A stretch of 64,000 nucleotides of DNA from Anadara kagoshimensis (taxonomy: Eukaryota; Mollusca; Bivalvia; Arcoida; Arcidae): NCBI GenBank assembly GCA_021292105.1, contig CM037867.1, forward strand, positions 9,552,728 through 9,616,727, written 5' to 3'. A program made the translations under genes and the position numbers. Of this stretch, positions 1 to 11,010 are shown piece by piece. Every line of letters begins with the position of its first letter. The stretch's first letter is position 1. The notes beneath the pieces were generated by a model. The model had not been told where the DNA came from, did no database searches, and worked only from the letters and a program-made list of their open reading frames with translations.

Positions 1-126
1 ATGAAGTGTTGTGGAGGTATAAAGTGTTGTGGAGGTATGAAGTGTTGTGGAGGCATGAAGTGTTGTGGAGGTATGAAGTTTTGTGGAGGCATGAAGTGTT
101 GTGGAGGCATGAAGTGTTGTGGAGGT
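1..126. repeat. 18-bp minisatellite, 7 copies
   Basis: Seven head-to-tail copies of an 18-base unit (atgaagtgttgtggaggt and close variants) start at the first base, so the array may continue to the left. One frame would read Met-Lys-Cys-Cys-Gly-Gly repeatedly. The array lies to the 3' side of exon 2 of gene A (minus strand), that is in a presumed intron, so coding use is unlikely. Confidence 0.9.
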
Positions 127-370
127 ATGTTTTATGTGCCAGTTTATACTAATTAGAGGCTGGTACAATTTTCCGCTTATTATTGCTCGAAGGAAAAAAA
201 TTAGGAACATATAACAAGATTTTCATGAGTTGATTTTGAAAAAGTAGTATTGATTCAGCCTCAGGTTTTTTTTAAAAAAACATGTTCATTTGAAATACAA
301 ATACTTTATTGTTTTCTTCCAATTTAAGAAACTTGAAAGTAAATAATGATTAATAATGATTTTGAATTAC

Positions 371-592
371 CTGGCGTGTCTCTTGGAGTGTAAAAATATA
401 ATGTCTGCTTCTCAAAATCTCGTCCAAATTCCACCATTTTCTTGTACAGATCTTTCCGTCCTAAATGCCAAATGAATGCTTCGAGGATACAAATATTTTC
501 CATCGATAATAAATCCTTTTGACGAAGATGATTAAAGTATTCTAATGGATCCGTTATTCCTTCTAATGCTGCCTTTCCAGAGCCTCCACGCC
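371..592 (-). CDS. gene A exon 2 (second half of DED)
   Basis: 222 bases, one codon longer than exon 2 of gene B. It opens with RGGSGKAALEGITDPLEYF and contains the DED hallmark RxDL motif as GRKDLY near residue 97, followed by a Tyr/Phe-rich stretch and a TP-containing end. Donor GTAATT follows. The acceptor assignment rests on the reading frame and the paralogue alignment more than on a strong splice signal. Confidence 0.78.
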
Positions 593-1259
593 CTTTTAAA
601 TATTTAGGGTAGAATAAATAACTATAATTACATTTTATACCAGTTTTAAATTTACATTATCAGTAATGAATAAATAACAACTTGTATCAAATACTTCAGA
701 TAATAATACACAACACAGGTTTGTCATAAAGCAGACTAAAATAGTTTTCTTTGGCAGACTGAAAAGTTACAAATATAGAGTGAAATCATCGTTTTCATGG
801 ATCTTAATTTTCGATCCTCTTGTCAATGTCCTCGAATATACAGACGAATTAACCTTCAACTGTAACCATTAACCACCTCACAAACTGCTCGGAAAACCAA
901 AAAAGTATTTACAAAAGCCTGTGAAGTCCCCCTTATTTTTAACTTATTAGTGGACAAAAATGATTTAATTTAAATATTTTATTCAAAAATGTTAAAGAAG
1001 GATTGGACAGCAGGCATTGCCTATATAAGTCCTCTCCTTAGTCAGAGTGAGTGAGTGATTAATAGTGTTTAACGTCCCAGTCAAGAATATTTCACTTATA
1101 TCGAGAGGTCGCTAGTTATAGGCGAAGGTGCAGAAATTTTGCCTGTGCGTTGCGCTGATGGCATTATTCGACAGGGTTCTTTAGCGTGCCAAGCCCACCA
1201 TGACACGGGACCTCGTTTATTTTAAGTTCCTATCCGAAAGAACCGTGACTTTCATTTTG

Positions 1260-1317
<58 letters not shown>

Positions 1318-3760
1318 AAATGAGAGTAGCTAATAGCTAGCAAAGTGTAACAACAAAAAAGAGGTTGAAAATAACAGAACAAAAGAGTTATCAGGGTTAA
1401 GAAAGTGAGAGTCATATGTACAAAAGAGTGACTCAGTTGGAATTACTATGGGAATGAAGTTATGTACTGCTTGAAATAATAGAGTGTTGTTATCATATGA
1501 GTATTCTGGAGAACCATAGAGAATAATTTGAAGATCTATAGAAGGTAAGCCAGTTATTGAATAAATAGCATTAAATAATTTCAGCCTGGGTTTAGAGAAA
1601 GCTACACAGTCAAATAAGAAGTGCTGATTATTTTCAAATGGGGATCCACACTTAGGCATGATGGATCATTCTCAATAAAGTGATCATTAAGATGACGCTT
1701 AAGATTGCTCGAAAAAGCTCTACTACCATAGTTAAAGGAAGAATTCATTACACTTGTGCAAAAGTATGATTTAAGTTTAGACTTGAATAATGCAATAGAA
1801 ATTGCAGATTTTATTGTAATTGGTGGTTCATTCCATAGCTTTATTGTAGAAGGCGGGAAGCTATTGTAATAAGAAGAAGTTCGACAAAGAGGTAATTGAA
1901 AAAGTTGACCCGATTTCTTAAGTTGTAACCAGTATCAGTTGGAAAGTAAGGATGAATGATATGTTGCAAATAAGCAAGGGCATAGCTGTTGATAGATTTA
2001 TATAAAGTGATCAGTTTATGTTGCCTGTGCCTGGCCTCTAGGGATTCCAGTCCGAGTTCAAAGTGAAGACCAGTTCTAGAGCAATTTCGTCTAAGACCTG
2101 TGATAATTCTAGCACATTCAACCTAAACACTTTCAAGGAGATCAGCATCCTATTAAGTGCAATTATCCCATACCGCATCACCATACTCAAGAATTGGTCG
2201 AATAAAAGACTTATAGAGTGTGAACAAAGAGTTTCTATCATGTTGATACTTTAACATACGTAGAAAGGTGATTCAGCTACAAGCTCTTTTGTAGATGTTA
2301 GATATATGTTTAGACCAAGGAGCATCTGACTGAAGGGTAAGAACAAGGTGGCAATGAGAGTTACTTACTACCTGCTCTGTGCCGAAACAATATGCGGATA
2401 GGACAGGTGCCTCCTTGTAAAGACAATGCTTTCAGTCTTCGATGGGTTAAAACCTATTGCCCATTTCAAGGACCAACTGTCAATAGTAGATAGATCGCCA
2501 GATAGGATAGAAGAAGCATTTCCAGGATCATTGTTTACAATAACAAATAGACAAGTATCATCAGCAAAGAGACGAACATTGGAATTCAGATTATCCACAA
2601 TATCATTTGTATACAACAAGAATAGGAAAGGACCAAGAACAGACCATTGAGGAACACCTACATTGGTTGACTGAAAAGAGGATGAATGTCCATCAAGTAC
2701 ATCTTTCTGTTTCCTATCTAAAACTATCTAATGTATTAAGGTAACGTTGATACCATAGTCTTTAAGCTTACACAGCAGTCCATCGTGACAAACACAATCA
2801 AAAGCCTTTGAGATATCACAAAAAACAAAACCGACATCATTACCACTATCTAAGTTACTTATGATGATTTTGGCATTGTAACTGCCTTTTAAAATACTCT
2901 TTGTATTATAATTTTGACTCTTTGTAATATCTAATGACTATTTTACCCAAGCAATTTTGTGGTTTGACCATTACGTCTCTTAAATTTCAGATTGAAGTTG
3001 GTCCAAACAAAAACAGTTTTGGGCCATATCCTGTCAAGAAGCCGATAAAAGACGGGGAGCTTTCTGTTAATACATCTTGAAGGACTGTAGAAGCACAAGA
3101 ATGACAGCTAACATGATGTTTATGATATGAATCTATGGTAAATATAAGATTGTATAGCTGACAGTATATATAATCATACTGTATGTATATCACATGTATA
3201 CAAGTGTCATATACCATTTTTTAAAATTTAATATCATAAAATACATTAAAAAATGGTATATTGTCATATACCATTTTTTGAATGTATTTCATGATTAAAT
3301 TTTAAAAAAAATGGTATATGACACAAGTATGTCATATATAGGCAAACAATTGACCTGTCCGCTTGACCTTTGATTTAAATATTCATTATGGACGAGTAAA
3401 TTTAAATTATAGGGCCGTCTATATGTTGTGAACACTATTCATTGGCAAATGTTTATATCATGTATTAACTGTGAATCCTAACGTAACCTATGTATTAAGT
3501 GGACCCTCCTATATGAATATTCCTAATAAAGGTCAAACGGACAGGTCAATGTTATTTACTTATAACACAAATAATGTCCAATAAATCTAAAAAAAAACCA
3601 CATACATACCCCCAATATAAAATTTCAATATTTTTAACTCTTCTGTTGTTATTTCTTTGGCCAACTCGGTTAGAAAATGGTTTAATTCATATTCATCTCC
3701 TAGATCAAAATTATAACCGATGTCATCTTGGCTATTGTCAGACTCAGCACTACGATCCAT
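371..3760 (-). CDS. gene A: DED-containing gene, first two exons (partial)
   Basis: Two exons of a minus-strand gene lie here: exon 1 at 3760-3610 and exon 2 at 592-371, separated by an intron of about 3.0 kb. Joined in phase 1 they give a death effector domain that is clearly paralogous to the one of gene B at 57069-54596. The remaining exons would be left of base 1, so the gene is partial in this window. A DED mediates homotypic assembly with other DED proteins in the cytosol (family knowledge); the partner is not known here. Donor sites are GTATGT (exon 1) and GTAATT (exon 2). The acceptor of exon 2 (TTTAAAAG) has a weak pyrimidine tract, the main doubt. The intron carries an antisense LINE fragment, a SINE and a TA array. 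Repeat B sits about 75 bases upstream of the start codon. Confidence 0.75.
1061..1262 (-). repeat. SINE body (V copy, no tRNA head), minus strand
   Basis: This stretch matches the body of the tRNA-derived SINE at 22707-23032 read in reverse: gtttaacgtcccagtcaaga at the left, then cattattcgacagggtt and accgtgactttcatttt. The tRNA-like head is missing and is replaced by a TA array. It lies in intron 1 of gene A. Confidence 0.8.
1263..1314. repeat. (TA)n microsatellite
   Basis: About 26 uninterrupted TA dinucleotides abut the truncated SINE. Open frames read through it are artefacts. Confidence 0.97.
1330..2870 (-). pseudogene. LINE reverse transcriptase fragment (antisense to +)
   Basis: Read on the minus strand, 2870-2760 gives an RT segment (FCDISKAFDCVCHDGLL), 2660-2370 gives the LGPFLFLLYTNDIV block followed by the catalytic FADDT motif, and 2240-1960 and 1659-1400 give the downstream region with a C-terminal Cys/His cluster (CGSPFENNQHFLFDC). 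Several frameshifts and stops separate the blocks, so it is dead. This is the polymerase ORF of a non-LTR retrotransposon (jockey/CR1/L2-like group; clade not decided). No endonuclease domain is visible. It sits in intron 1 of gene A and shares its strand. Confidence 0.85.
2991..3080 (+). CDS. candidate terminal coding exon (low confidence)
   Basis: A textbook 3' splice site (gtctcttaaatttcag) at 2990 is followed by 30 codons in frame ending in TGA at 3080. The peptide (VGPNKNSFGPYPVKKPIK, then DGELSVNTS) is Pro/Lys-rich and unlike the surrounding AT-rich sequence. It could be the last exon of a plus-strand gene or a processed fragment. No upstream exon is recognised, and it lies inside the presumed intron of gene A on the opposite strand. 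Function not recognised. Confidence 0.3.
   Translation: MEVGPNKNSFGPYPVKKPIKDGELSVNTS
3205..3323. mobile_element. MITE family D, copy 1 (119 bp, CAAG target duplication)
   Basis: Terminal inverted repeats TGTCATATACCATTTTTT / AAAAAATGGTATATGACA bound the element, with a further internal copy of the same motif. It is flanked on both sides by CAAG, a 4-base target site duplication. A second copy is at 9696-9793. Confidence 0.9.
3610..3760 (-). CDS. gene A exon 1 (start codon, first half of DED)
   Basis: 151 bases: 50 codons plus one base, phase 1 donor. It starts at an ATG read from 3760 and has an acidic, Ser/Asn-rich lead of about 20 residues, then DED helices 1 to 2 (EYELNHFLTELAKEITTEEL, then LKFYIGG). 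By hand count 27 of 50 residues equal those of exon 1 of gene B, and the exon length is identical. Confidence 0.8.
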
Positions 3761-3836
3761 TCTAAATAATAATGAAAATGAAAATATTTAAAGACGTGAA
3801 AGTTATATAAGAATAAAAAACAAACACACTAATTCA

Positions 3837-4253
3837 TGTCCGAATCACAATTTAGAAGCAAAGTAAAAACTTTGGAACTGACAGGTTAGACACGTGAACT
3901 TCCATCAGGGAAGTGAGGCCGGGTGCTCCGGAAGGGTAAGCACTTCCTGTTTAGCTAGCTACACCCGCCACGTGTGAAATCAAAATTGTGTGAAAGGAAC
4001 ATGGAACTATGAGACGTCAAATATATCCAGGGCAATCCTGGACACAGAGACATCAAACTTATCAACAATACTGTTATGACGGCCATAAAACTTTTTGAGG
4101 GCCTTGATAAGCCTAGGCTTGCAATATCCCCGAGTCAACAATTTATTTGCAAGCAGACTACTTCGTTGTACAAAGTCCCCTTAGTGGGAACAAGCTCTAC
4201 CATAGCGTATTAATTGGTAAACAAATACACCATAAGCAAGAGAAGCACTTCTT
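3837..4253 (+). repeat. repeat B, copy 1 (reference, about 417 bp)
   Basis: First and most complete copy of the dominant dispersed repeat of this window. Landmarks in order: catgtccgaatcacaa, the box gaagtgaggccgggtgctcc, agctagctacacccgcca with a CACGTG nearby, ggacacagagacatcaaac, tcaacaatactgttatgac, aagcctaggcttgcaatat, and aacaaatacaccataagcaa. Parts recur at 10383, 12547, 14333, 16195, 17085, 17655, 26890, 29318, 39008, 41600 and 54895. No ORF; class unknown (no tRNA boxes or clear terminal repeats seen). Confidence 0.88.
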
Positions 4254-4296
4254 CAATGACGATCAAATGCCTATAGCCAAATTATATAAAGCCACA

Positions 4297-4440
4297 AATT
4301 ACATATTATACCAGTGACAATTTCACAGCTCTAAACAACCGTTTCGGAATACCATTCCTCATCAGAAGTGTTTGGACCAAAATTGTGACATCAAAATCTT
4401 GTTTAAGATGTTGAAATAATATCCAAAGGACCAATATATA
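4297..4440 (+). repeat. repeat C, copy 1
   Basis: Dispersed motif: attataccagtgac, then cgtttcggaataccattcct, catcagaagtg, ggaccaaaattgtgac. It recurs at 6472-6531, 7652-7725 and 48951-49090. Function and class unknown; a short SINE or MITE fragment is possible. Confidence 0.7.
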
Positions 4441-4673
4441 TTTTACTAAATGTTACTTAATGGAATGAGAAAACAGAACATAATAAACAAAAAGTCATTA
4501 TAAGACATCTGATTTTAGAAAGATGCACGTGTAAACGTTTTTAAGAAAATAGGTGTGGTGACCTGTTCCTTTCATCATTTTGCATATCAACTTCCATAAT
4601 TATTTTGAACATCTACGTATAATAATCTACAGAAAATGCACAGTTCTAATACACATTAACAAAAACCACTATA

Positions 4674-4851
4674 CAGTCAAACCTGTTTATAAAGGCCACC
4701 CAAGGGAACAACTAATAGTGGCCTTTATAAAAGGTGGCCTTTATATACAGGTTCAAATAATATGAATAAACAACAACAGGGATACAATTCTACTGACCTT
4801 TATAAGCAGGTGGCCTTTATATAAAGGTGGTTTTTAAGGCAGGTTGGACTG
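4674..4851. mobile_element. Tc1/mariner-type MITE, copy 1 (TA target site)
   Basis: Imperfect terminal inverted repeats CAGTCAAACCTG and CAGGTTGGACTG are flanked on both sides by TA, the target of Tc1/mariner transposases. The body is made of repeated ggcctttata motifs. 178 bp and no ORF. A diverged copy is at 22459-22635. Confidence 0.85.
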
Positions 4852-4853
4852 TA

Positions 4854-6471
4854 CTAATGCTTTCATTTGGTTCTGGTCTATCAGAAAATATATAAAATTT
4901 ATTAAATATAGTACTTTGTTAAATTTTAACTAAATAACAAAAGCTATATTGTCAGTCCCTTTCTGGAAAACTGATACTCTATTGAAAATGTCAGAGTCTC
5001 AATTTTTAATCTAATGCGTTTCATAAAAATATGAACACTGGCTGTTACAAAAATATTTTCTTCCACAGCGCATATTTATTTACAGTGTATACTTTCCTTT
5101 ACTAAGGTATGGATTTTTATTTCGAAAGTATGCAGACTACATTCATACTCCACATGTCCATTAGCTGTTAACGTTTTACTACATTTTTTCAGAGATCTGT
5201 CTGCAGGTGTTTAGAAAAACCCAAAATCTTATAAATATTTTCAGTTTCGGTTACAATACTTGGCAAACTACTAACATTACTACTATTCTAGAACAAAATT
5301 TATGTGTTTTAAAACATGTTATGTTGTCTATTCAACATTGGCCTTTTAATGGTTGTGTTACAGGTTTCTATTTTTACCAACCCTTGTTGCTCTGACTTTT
5401 GCCAAATACAGTGTACATGTATTTAGATTCGACTTTCTATATTAATTTTAGAATGTTGTAAAGGGGGGGGGGAGGGGGTCAGGAAATCTTAGAAATTCCA
5501 TATAGGATTTTCATGCACTTCTATTAAACATTAAAATTCTAATACTTCCTTGTCAATAACATTAATCAATCCATACCTATAAAGCATGAAACAAGGTATT
5601 TAAAAATGCAGACCGTATATGGTATTTTTTCCGGGTAGCAAACTTTTCAAATCAAGAGTTCATTTATTTTATTGATGTGAAGAGATTATAAAAGTCATTG
5701 TCTAAATCCAAATCTTATTTCTTTTTAGGTACGATAAAGTTTTCTTTTGTTAATCGATATTTGAATTAAATGCTGATAAATAGTATTTCATTTTCTGAAA
5801 ATGCCGGTTAAAATGTAGGTCATAACCGGGAGTGACAAACACAAATCTATAGTTTATCAAAATCAAAAAGAAACAGACCGGTTTTAATATGTCATGATTT
5901 AAGACACGTGTATTAGTACTTACCTCTAAGGCTGGACCTAAAATGTAATTAATAAATTAATAAATATTAAGAAAGTCGTCAACTAAGGATAATGTCGGCC
6001 ATGATTTTAAGTGAGAAGGGAGGGCAGACTGCGTCATACAAGGTGTGTGTATTTTTAGAAAATGCACTTAAACGTACATGCGCAATAAGGCATTGGGTCT
6101 TTTACAACTATTATGTAACATATGTTAACAAGACAGTGCTTGTTTTTGACACGGCGGTTTTATCGAAAATGATATCTCAATGTACATTCATGCTACGATA
6201 ACTTTTCCGTGTGATTGTATTTTTGTATTACTAAATCAATAATGGAATCAACATTAATTTTGCCATGTATTTTTGTCTATCTTAATTGATGTTTAATCGT
6301 GATTATATTTTGGGGAAAATTTTGTCACATAGTTTTTAAGACGCAATGCATATACCATGATTGATAGGTGTAACCACTATATTGAATCAGCGATATTATG
6401 ATATTGTAGCCCTTCAACTTCCTGATTCGATTTTTACGTAACAGTACTATTATTACTCAACCTATTTCAAT
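4854..6471. other. AT-rich non-coding stretch, no gene recognised
   Basis: Nothing with family resemblance was found. It contains a guanine-rich run at 5462-5478 and short open frames (for example 5992-6201) without codon bias, splice context or motifs. Confidence 0.6.
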
Positions 6472-6919
6472 TTGCAGCACTAGTCGGCCCTTTCGGAATA
6501 ACATTTTCTCATCAGTAGTGCTCGAACTGAAGTGGCGAAAATCCAAGTTATTTAGAGACTTAGAATATGCCAGACTCAGACTTATGTCTGTCATCAACAG
6601 ACTTAAAGATAACATGAACAGTCTGGGTCTTACAGACAACCCAACATGCGATTGTGGCAACAACAGAGAAACCGTCCAACATTTTATTTTAGAATGTGAA
6701 AAATATGAAGAATACAGACGTATACTTATGTTTGTCATCCAAAGAGAATTAGATGGTGCGCTTCCAATAAGCGAAAATTATATTATGACGGTGCTCCTAG
6801 GAAAATGTAAGGATATACCACCGAGTTCAAGAGATGCCATTTCTGACGCCTTTGAGACATTTATTAGAAGCAGCAAAATTTTAAATATTATACTAAACGT
6901 ACTTATTCGATCGCAGTAG
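6472..6919 (+). pseudogene. LINE ORF2 C-terminus next to repeat C
   Basis: 6518-6919 encodes 133 residues typical of the far C-terminus of non-LTR retrotransposon polymerases: a basic helical stretch (LRLMSVINRLKDNMNSLGL) and a zinc-knuckle-like Cys/His cluster, CDCGNNRETVQHFILEC. The ORF ends naturally and the upstream RT is missing. Its first bases overlap a copy of repeat C (6472-6531), so repeat C may be where the LINE copy was truncated or joined. The ATG is not a real start. Confidence 0.75.
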
Positions 6920-7203
6920 CCCCTACCTACAAAAGTAAAAAGTGTTAATTTCTCCATAGTGGAACTTTCAAATCCATAGTGTTATTCCAAATTCCATAGT
7001 CATAGAGTCCATTTTCTCGCGAAGAAGAAGATTTAGGATAACAACAACCTATGGTTAGAGATGTTGAAATGAGAAAAAATAGAAGTGTCATGTGCTATAA
7101 TATGTATAATAATAATAATAATACTAAATGCATTATTTTATAAAATTTCAAAAGCAGCATATGGTAGAAGTACCAAAATTTATTTTATCAACTTACCGAA
7201 GAT

Positions 7204-7400
7204 AATTGACGTGTCGCTGGTCAAGCCTTGTATGTTCCGACACTCACCGCCATCACGGTACCAAAGTAGCGTCACGGCAACAAATAACGAACTAGTGTCA
7301 GTGACGTCATTAAATGGCACAATTCAGGCCGAGTTTTCATTCGTTTGTGTATGCCGGGAATTTGTCGGAACATTGCGGGATAGGCAGCGATATGTCAGTT
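7204..7400. mobile_element. MITE family F, copy 1
   Basis: About 200 bp matching the element at 53591-53798: aattgacgtgtcgctggtc at the left, the core cagtgacgtcattaaatgg with caattcaggccgagtttt, and gcagcgatatgtcagtt at the right. The terminal inverted repeats are more decayed than in the second copy. The core holds a TGACGTCA palindrome. Confidence 0.8.
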
Positions 7401-7651
7401 ATTCAATAAAGATTAAAATTTTTAAATTTGGAAACATAACACGGTAAACATGAAAAACCCAACGTACTTCAAATGATTTATTTGTTCGTCTACATATGCA
7501 CTGGAACAAAAGACCGACAGATCATGTAAACTATTTAGGTTTTTATTTTACTACCACCGTTCTATAAATATGCGCATTTACAAATTAAAATTAAGCTTTA
7601 TTTCACCAAAACAGTGAACAAATAAACACTTACCTTACATGTTGATTTCAA

Positions 7652-7725
7652 ATTATACCAGTGTTATTTTTTCAGCGCTAGTCGAATGGCTTGGACCAAA
7701 ATTGTGAAACCAAATTTTGAGGGGT
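7652..7725 (+). repeat. repeat C, copy 3 (partial)
   Basis: Shows attataccagtgttat, then agcgctagtcg and ttggaccaaaattgtgaaac, but lacks the central cggaatac block present in the other copies. Confidence 0.6.
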
Positions 7726-7891
7726 TTTCTAATCAATAAAATATAATTTTAAAATTGAGTTATAAATGTGAATTTTAATATTGAATTGAAATAATAATAC
7801 AATGATGACTAAGTTTCAAGAAAGTGGGTTTTAAATAAGACCAGCAGGTACAAAGGGAATAACAACCCGGACGCACTCACCTTTATAGAGC

Positions 7892-8461
7892 TTAACCCTT
7901 TCAATGCCAATGCGACATTTATGTCGTCCGAGAGTTCAATGCCAAAACGACATAAAAGTCGTTTAGGGGTTCCGTGCCAAAGCGACATTTATGTCGTTTT
8001 TATGTATAAATATTGATACGTGTTTTATTGAGCAAGTACTTGCTTAGAGTAATATTCGATAATAAATCACTTGATGTCATTCTCAACCGTCAATTCCATG
8101 ACGTAATAATAACGTGTAATGACGTCATTGATAAAAGTATCTGTGACGTCATATCTATCGTCAGTAGCACTATAAGGTGCACAATATGGAATAAGTAGCG
8201 TCATTCAGCGATAAGGATGGTCTTTATTTTCCATAATTTAAAAGTTTAATATCATTAGAAAGAAAAAAAAAACGTGGTTTTTTATTGGCATTTAATTAGA
8301 TAAATGTACTGGGTAAAAATATTTAAACTTTCGGAAATCTTTGTTGAAAAACGCGTCAGAAACCGGTGTAACCCGTAAACTTCTGCTCATTTTGAAACGA
8401 GCGATGAATATATCATCAAGTTAAATACCCCGATCAGAGGTTTATAACATGAAAGGGTTAT
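7892..8461. mobile_element. piggyBac-type MITE (TTAA...TTAT)
   Basis: Left end TTAACCCTTTCAATGCC and right end CATGAAAGGGTTAT form CCCTTTCA terminal inverted repeats at TTAA-type sites; the right TTAA is changed to TTAT. The left 100 bases contain three short repeats of gcgacatttatgtcg type. Several TGACGTCA-like palindromes lie inside. The element has no transposase and could be moved by the piggyBac family at 24264-26335, whose right end GAAAGGG-TTAA is the same. Confidence 0.75.
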
Positions 8462-8504
8462 CATCGGCAGTGCAAGAAATATACATGGGTATGATGTCTT
8501 TTTT

Positions 8505-8582
8505 GACAGGTAATTGTAATGTCACAAAAAGACAGGTTATTGTAATGTCACAAGAAGACAGGTTATTGTAATGTCAGAAAAA
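8505..8582. repeat. 26-bp tandem repeat, 3 copies
   Basis: Three adjacent copies of gacaggttattgtaatgtca plus caagaa, with few differences. Confidence 0.9.
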
Positions 8583-9695
8583 GTGTGTATCATCTTTGGG
8601 AACGAGGAAAATATCTCTTAACGTTTTTAAATGTGCGTTCAACTTTTTATTCAATATACCAATTCATATAAACATAATCGCGTTTCGCCATGAAATTCCA
8701 ACCATTGATAACCATAGCGTTTTTCTACATATATGCAGGTTTTTGCCAAGTTAACAAGCTTTGATAACCAAAGCGTTTTTCTCCATGTATGCGGTACAAT
8801 TGGTTGGTTTGGTTGGTTGATTATGTATACATTATACATGCATGATCTCCTTAAGTTTTTATTAAACAATACTGTCATAAACAGTTTCGTTTCTTTCGCA
8901 TTTTTTTCGATCTGTACTATTAGCTCGACCTTTTTCTCGTTCAATGCGCATGTGCAAATTAAATAGTGTCAGGATGAATTTACAAACCAGTTACAACAGA
9001 GAACTAACAGGATATATTTAAATATGAGGAGGTTACTGGGTTAATAAGAGATCACCGATCGAAAGCTAAGGTATTTATGAATCCAATTAAACAGTTGCAA
9101 TTTTTTGCCAGTGGAATTTGATTAATCACGACGCCGATTTCAAAATCACTCTGTCGGACAACTGGTTTTCTACGATGATGGCTATGGATAGAAACTGGTC
9201 TCTAAAGAGGCAAAAATGTCCGAATATTGAATATCGCCTCTTTAAGACTAGGGCTGGTCTAGTGCCAAATGTTGATGAGTTTTCTTCATGTTCATTGGTT
9301 TCCTTCACTATATAACATGGTGATGTCCGGAACCGAAAAACTCAAAGTTTGAAAACTAATATGCAAAGCAAACTATTGAATCACACATTGTTGAATAGTG
9401 AAGAGAATAATAATTAAAAAGTGCAAAATTTTGTTGGTGTAAGTTGTCTAAGTCACGTAACGGAACGTGTGTATGTAAAGTATAACAGTGTATTTTACTG
9501 CCCGTGTTTGGTTCGAATCCTACACATGGTTGTTGGTACTGTTTGCCAAATGTCCATTGTATTCTCCAGGTAATAATATTTTCTTTACCATACCTGAACT
9601 GACAGCCAAGTGAAAAAACCTTGGTTAAGATGTAGAGAACAGCCGTATCGAAAGCAAATTGTCAGTTAATAAAATGTTGAATAGGTGGACTGATC
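8583..9695. other. non-coding stretch, short direct repeat only
   Basis: The only structure seen is a direct repeat of about 30 bases near 8706 and 8762 (gataaccatagcgtttttct and gataaccaaagcgtttttct). Open frames at 8651-8966 and 9118-9315 overlap on both strands and show no family features. Confidence 0.5.
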
Positions 9696-9793
9696 TGTCA
9701 TATACCATGATTTTAATCATTCAAAAAATGGTATATGACAATACATTTTTTAATGTATTTTATGATTAAATTTTAAAAAAATGGTATATGACA
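9696..9793. mobile_element. MITE family D, copy 2 (98 bp, GATC target duplication)
   Basis: TGTCATATACCAT ... ATGGTATATGACA ends, flanked by GATC on both sides. The internal sequence matches the copy at 3205-3323. With CAAG there and GATC here, the target duplication is consistently 4 bases. Confidence 0.92.
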
Positions 9794-10382
9794 GATCAAT
9801 ACGAAAATATAATTATGATGTTATTTGCACACTATTTCTCATTCAAACTCTATATGATATTTTAGAAATATGATAAAAATCGCCCATGTAGTTGAACTGC
9901 ACAAGTAGTGGTGTGTTTATTGAATTTGTGTTATGTTGTAGACAATTTTATTAATCTCGAGGAGTGTGCACGTACAGTCAAACATCGATACCTCGAATGT
10001 CCTGGATAACAAGAAGTCGTCTTCCCGTCCCGACCAAATTCCTTCTATATGCTATGTAAATGCACCTCTATATGGCTCGAGCATCTACAGATCGAACATT
10101 CCCGCTCGTTCGTGCAATTTAAATATTTCCCAGGGTGGAAATTTTATGAAATTCAACTTCTTTCGGTCGAATACAATTTTTTGTCTGAAAGACTCGGTCA
10201 GTCATTGTAAACTAAGCACAAGCTGAAGCCATGTATTTCTGATCTGCTTTTTCCTGACGCGCACTATCGGAGACCTTTAGAGAGCTAGTACACTCACGAT
10301 TTCCTAAAATGTGGCAGACTGAAAAACATCGCAGACCACTCAGGTGATTGTTAAGGTCCAGTGAGCCCCATCTTATGTCACA

Positions 10383-10510
10383 CATGGCAAGTAATTATAA
10401 ACGTAGCTAGACAGAAGGAGCTTACCCTTCCAAAGTATCTGACTTCACTTCAGTGTTAGAAGTTTGTGCGTTTTATTTAATTTTCAAAGTTTATATTTTT
10501 GATTTTGAAA
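10383..10510 (-). repeat. repeat B, degenerate copy
   Basis: Reverse-orientation remnant: acatggcaag, gtagctagacagaaggagct, tacccttccaaagtatc, gacttcacttc, then tttcaaagtttata. Heavily diverged from the 3837 copy. Confidence 0.6.
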
Positions 10511-10861
10511 TAGTAAATTAAACATGAATCGTTAGGCTAATGGTTGATTTGTAGTTTTTATTCTTGCTTGTACTTTTGATATCTGTGGCCTTTCTGCAAT
10601 GACTTAACTAGCCTCTACGGTGGCGTAGCGTGAAAGGTATGGAAGAGCAAGCCTGGTGCCAAATCGGGCACCAAACGCGCCATTATCGCATCCTAACTAA
10701 GTTGTTACAGGTGCATGCTCCACCCATCCCGGCAATTTTTTAAAAATGGAACAATTTAGTGCATTTTTCTGCATTCTAAATCAATATTAACACGGTAAAA
10801 AGGGTTAAAATTAGGTTTTTTGTCACGGGCCCTTCAGACGAAAAATGGAAATTGATGCTCG
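10511..10861. other. non-coding stretch, nothing recognised
   Basis: A locally GC-richer patch near 10615-10720 (ggtggcgtagcg, ccaaatcgggcaccaaac) is not coding in any frame seen and was not matched elsewhere in the window. Confidence 0.4.
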
Positions 10862-11010
10862 TCTCACAGTGGCCAGTGCTGCAACGTTAAAGAACCTTAC
10901 TTGTACATTGCCCTGAGCGCACTGCAAAGGTCAAAATTTCTGTCACTACAGCTGGTGACGTCTCAATATTCATTTTCAGTGAAACATTCTTAACTTGGAC
11001 GTAAAATCTC
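10862..11010 (+). repeat. SINE body relic, plus strand
   Basis: Matches the 3' half of the SINE at 22707-23032: gcgcactgcaaaggtcaaaa, ctggtgacgtctcaatatt, gtgaaacattcttaacttgg, acgtaaa. The tRNA head is absent and the copy is old. Confidence 0.6.

Noticed and set aside
1230-1415. 61-codon frame through the TA array
   Set aside because: Tyr-Ile repeats come from the microsatellite.
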